Shown in pieces: positions 5,782 to 7,188 of a stretch of 7,188 nucleotides of DNA; position 1 is the first letter of the stretch; each line of letters opens with the position of its first letter. The translations under genes and the position numbers were made by a program. Origin of the DNA: Bacteroidota bacterium (GTDB lineage: Bacteria; Bacteroidota; Bacteroidia; Bacteroidales; Bacteroidaceae). The stretch covers positions 1 to 7,188 of the forward strand of contig JAEXAJ010000134.1 in NCBI GenBank assembly GCA_023458215.1, in the 5' to 3' direction. The notes below the pieces were generated by a model that ran no database searches, was not told the origin of the DNA, and saw nothing but the letters and a program-made list of their open reading frames with translations.

Positions 5782-6537
5782 ATGGCTCAATTCACTGAAG
5801 AAGAGAAAACCGTCCGCCGCATTGAAAAGCGGTTTAGTAAAGGGCTGGTAGAATATGGTCTGATAGAGGATGGGGATAAGATCCTTATCGGACTCTCGGG
5901 CGGCAAAGATTCTTTGGCGTTAGTGGAGCTATTGGCAAGACGCGCCCGAATTTTTAAGCCCAGGTTTGCGGTGATTGCCGTCCATGTGGTGATGAAGAAT
6001 ATTCCGTATCAGAGTGACCTGGCATATCTTCGTGAGTATGTAGAGTCATGGGGAATTCCTTTTGTATTGTATGAAACGGAATTTGATGCAAGTACAGATA
6101 CACGCAAATCACCTTGTTTCCTTTGTGCATGGAATAGGCGCAAGGCCTTGTTCACGGTGGCTAAGGAACAGGGATGCAACAAGATAGCATTGGGACATCA
6201 TATGGATGATATTCTGGAAACGCTATTGATGAATATCACTTTTCAAGGGGCATTCAGTTCTATGCCGCCCCGCTTGGTAATGAAGAAATTTGATATGACG
6301 ATTATTCGGCCGATGTGTTTGGTACATGAGGCTGATTTGCTGGAACTGGCCCAAATAAGAGGGTATCGCAAGCAGGTGAAGAATTGCCCTTATGAGGCGC
6401 AATCTCACCGTAGCAATATGAAAGATATCCTACATCAGTTGGAAGCTATGAACCCGGAAGCTCGCTATAGTCTTTGGGGAAGTATGGTAAATGTTCAGGA
6501 GGAACTTCTTCCTCAGAAAATTGATAATTTAGATTAA
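5782..6537 (+). CDS. ttcA: TtcA-like tRNA 2-thiocytidine synthetase (PP-loop ATPase)
   Basis: TtcA activates C32 in the tRNA anticodon loop by adenylation and inserts sulfur with the help of a [4Fe-4S] cluster, giving s2C32. The 251-residue protein has the PP-loop SGGKDS (39-44), the family CxxC in PCFLC (Cys112, Cys115), GHHMDDILET (139-148 region) and a third cysteine in NCPYE (Cys202). These match the three cluster ligands of the family. It is shorter than E. coli TtcA (about 311 residues), mainly at the ends. ATG 5782 is the first start after an in-frame stop upstream and yields the normal N-terminal helix. A 105-base structured leader precedes it, and a DUF486-type gene follows after 26 bases. 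Target tRNA and position are inferred from the family; other PP-loop thiolases are less likely because of the cysteine pattern. Confidence 0.85.
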   Translation: MAQFTEEEKTVRRIEKRFSKGLVEYGLIEDGDKILIGLSGGKDSLALVELLARRARIFKPRFAVIAVHVVMKNIPYQSDLAYLREYVESWGIPFVLYETEFDASTDTRKSPCFLCAWNRRKALFTVAKEQGCNKIALGHHMDDILETLLMNITFQGAFSSMPPRLVMKKFDMTIIRPMCLVHEADLLELAQIRGYRKQVKNCPYEAQSHRSNMKDILHQLEAMNPEARYSLWGSMVNVQEELLPQKIDNLD

Positions 6538-6563
6538 TCACCCTTTAAATATTCATCATTGAA

Positions 6564-6932
6564 ATGAAAGGTCTTTATACGATTCTGCTTTTAATAGTGT
6601 CTAATGTCTTTATGACTTTTGCATGGTATGGCCATCTGAAGTTGCAAGATATGAAAGTGATTACGAACTGGCCGCTTTATGCCATAATCTTATTTTCATG
6701 GAGCATCGCCCTTGCGGAATATTTTTGTTTGGTTCCGGCCAATCGTATCGGGTTTATAGGTAATGGCGGTCCTTTCTCGCTGATACAATTAAAGATTATT
6801 CAGGAAGTAATTACACTCATCATTTTTACGGTGTTTACTACGGTTCTTTTCAAGGGCGAAAGTCTGCATTGGAACCATTTTGCGGCATTCATTTGTCTGG
6901 TACTTGCGGTGTATTTTGTATTCTATAAATAG
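6564..6932 (+). CDS. Small four-helix membrane protein, DUF486 / DMT-like family
   Basis: This 122-residue, very hydrophobic protein has four predicted transmembrane helices (about 3-22, 34-56, 72-95 and 101-120). It is the size of a half-transporter of the drug/metabolite transporter (small multidrug resistance-like) type. Features that recall the DUF486 family include FAWYGHLK (19-26), the W-ALAEYF-L-PANR stretch (about 46-61), the IQLKIIQEVITL segment in helix 3 and a final Tyr/Phe-rich helix. Such proteins probably act as dimers, but their substrate is unknown. It starts 26 bases after the ttcA-like stop codon and may be co-transcribed with it. Only 17 bases separate its stop codon from that of the converging apbE-like gene. 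Confidence 0.8.
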   Translation: MKGLYTILLLIVSNVFMTFAWYGHLKLQDMKVITNWPLYAIILFSWSIALAEYFCLVPANRIGFIGNGGPFSLIQLKIIQEVITLIIFTVFTTVLFKGESLHWNHFAAFICLVLAVYFVFYK

Positions 6933-6949
6933 ATAATTTATTTAAATTC

Positions 6950-7188
6950 TTATTTCTTTGATATAAACCGTTCCATCCCTTTCGTATAGTATGTTTGAAG
7001 TTTCCCATTTTCATCTGTGTAGATAAAGCAGGCATCAATATCTGGATGGGCATTGGCAAAACGTTCGGCTTCTTCCAATCCCATCACCATGAAAGCGGTA
7101 GCATAAGCATCAGCACTCATGCAATCTTTGGCTATTACCGTGGCGGATAAGATGTTGTGTTGTACCGGATATCCCGTTCTTGGGTCGA
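6950..7188 (-). CDS. apbE: FAD:protein FMN transferase ApbE, C-terminal part (runs off the window)
   Basis: Reading the minus strand from the right edge gives 78 residues followed by TAA (6952-6950). They begin DPRTGYPVQHNILSATVIAK and continue with DCMSADAYATAFMVMGLEEA. This is the characteristic C-terminal region of ApbE: the DPRTG motif near the active site, and the DAxATA motif whose Asp and Thr bind the catalytic metal. ApbE attaches FMN covalently to Thr/Ser of exported proteins, such as RnfG and NqrC subunits or FMN-binding-domain proteins. In Bacteroides it is usually an exported lipoprotein; the N terminus that would show this is outside the window. The gene converges with the DUF486-type gene. 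Confidence 0.9.
   Translation of the reverse strand, partial: DPRTGYPVQHNILSATVIAKDCMSADAYATAFMVMGLEEAERFANAHPDIDACFIYTDENGKLQTYYTKGMERFISKK

Noticed and set aside
6935..6948. Small AT-only inverted repeat (AATTTA/TAAATT) between the converging genes as a terminator
   Set aside because: A 6-bp A/T stem with a 2-base loop is too weak and easily arises by chance in AT-rich DNA.

Overview
The window looks like chromosomal DNA from the Bacteroides group (Bacteroidales). The basis is protein-level resemblance: the MnmE, FloA and nucleoside phosphorylase sequences read as typical Bacteroides orthologues. In addition, starts have little or no Shine-Dalgarno sequence, leaders are AT-rich, and TAnnTTTG-type -7 boxes fit the Bacteroides primary sigma factor. 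The species cannot be named from this.

Layout: positions 1-195 hold no convincing gene, but they contain short repeats, a C10 tract and a probable terminator for mnmE. From 196 to 5550 five genes run on the minus strand. In transcription order they are a secreted TPR/beta-propeller/coiled-coil protein, a short NfeD-like membrane protein, the flotillin FloA, a uridine phosphorylase-like nucleoside phosphorylase, and the tRNA-modifying GTPase MnmE. The first three are tightly spaced (7 and 27 bases) and end at a strong terminator, so they look like one operon. The phosphorylase lies just past that terminator. MnmE appears to have its own promoter overlapping the phosphorylase stop codon. A 231-base divergent intergenic region (5551-5781) carries candidate promoters in both directions and a long imperfect hairpin built from CTAC(A/G)AG-like units. 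On the plus strand follow a TtcA-like tRNA thiolase and a small four-helix DUF486-type membrane protein. They converge on the 3' end of an apbE-type flavin transferase that runs off the right edge.

Functional themes: membrane microdomain organisation (NfeD-FloA, perhaps with the secreted TPR protein as an envelope partner), anticodon-loop tRNA modification (MnmE at U34, TtcA-like at C32), nucleoside salvage, and covalent flavinylation of exported redox proteins (ApbE). No CRISPR, transposase, rRNA or tRNA gene is visible. The most notable points are the TPR-NfeD-FloA operon, the intergenic hairpin repeat before the ttcA-like gene, and the 3' end of mnmE. That 3' end closely matches the integration site used by SGI1-type islands in other bacteria and has recombinase-site-like repeats beside it.
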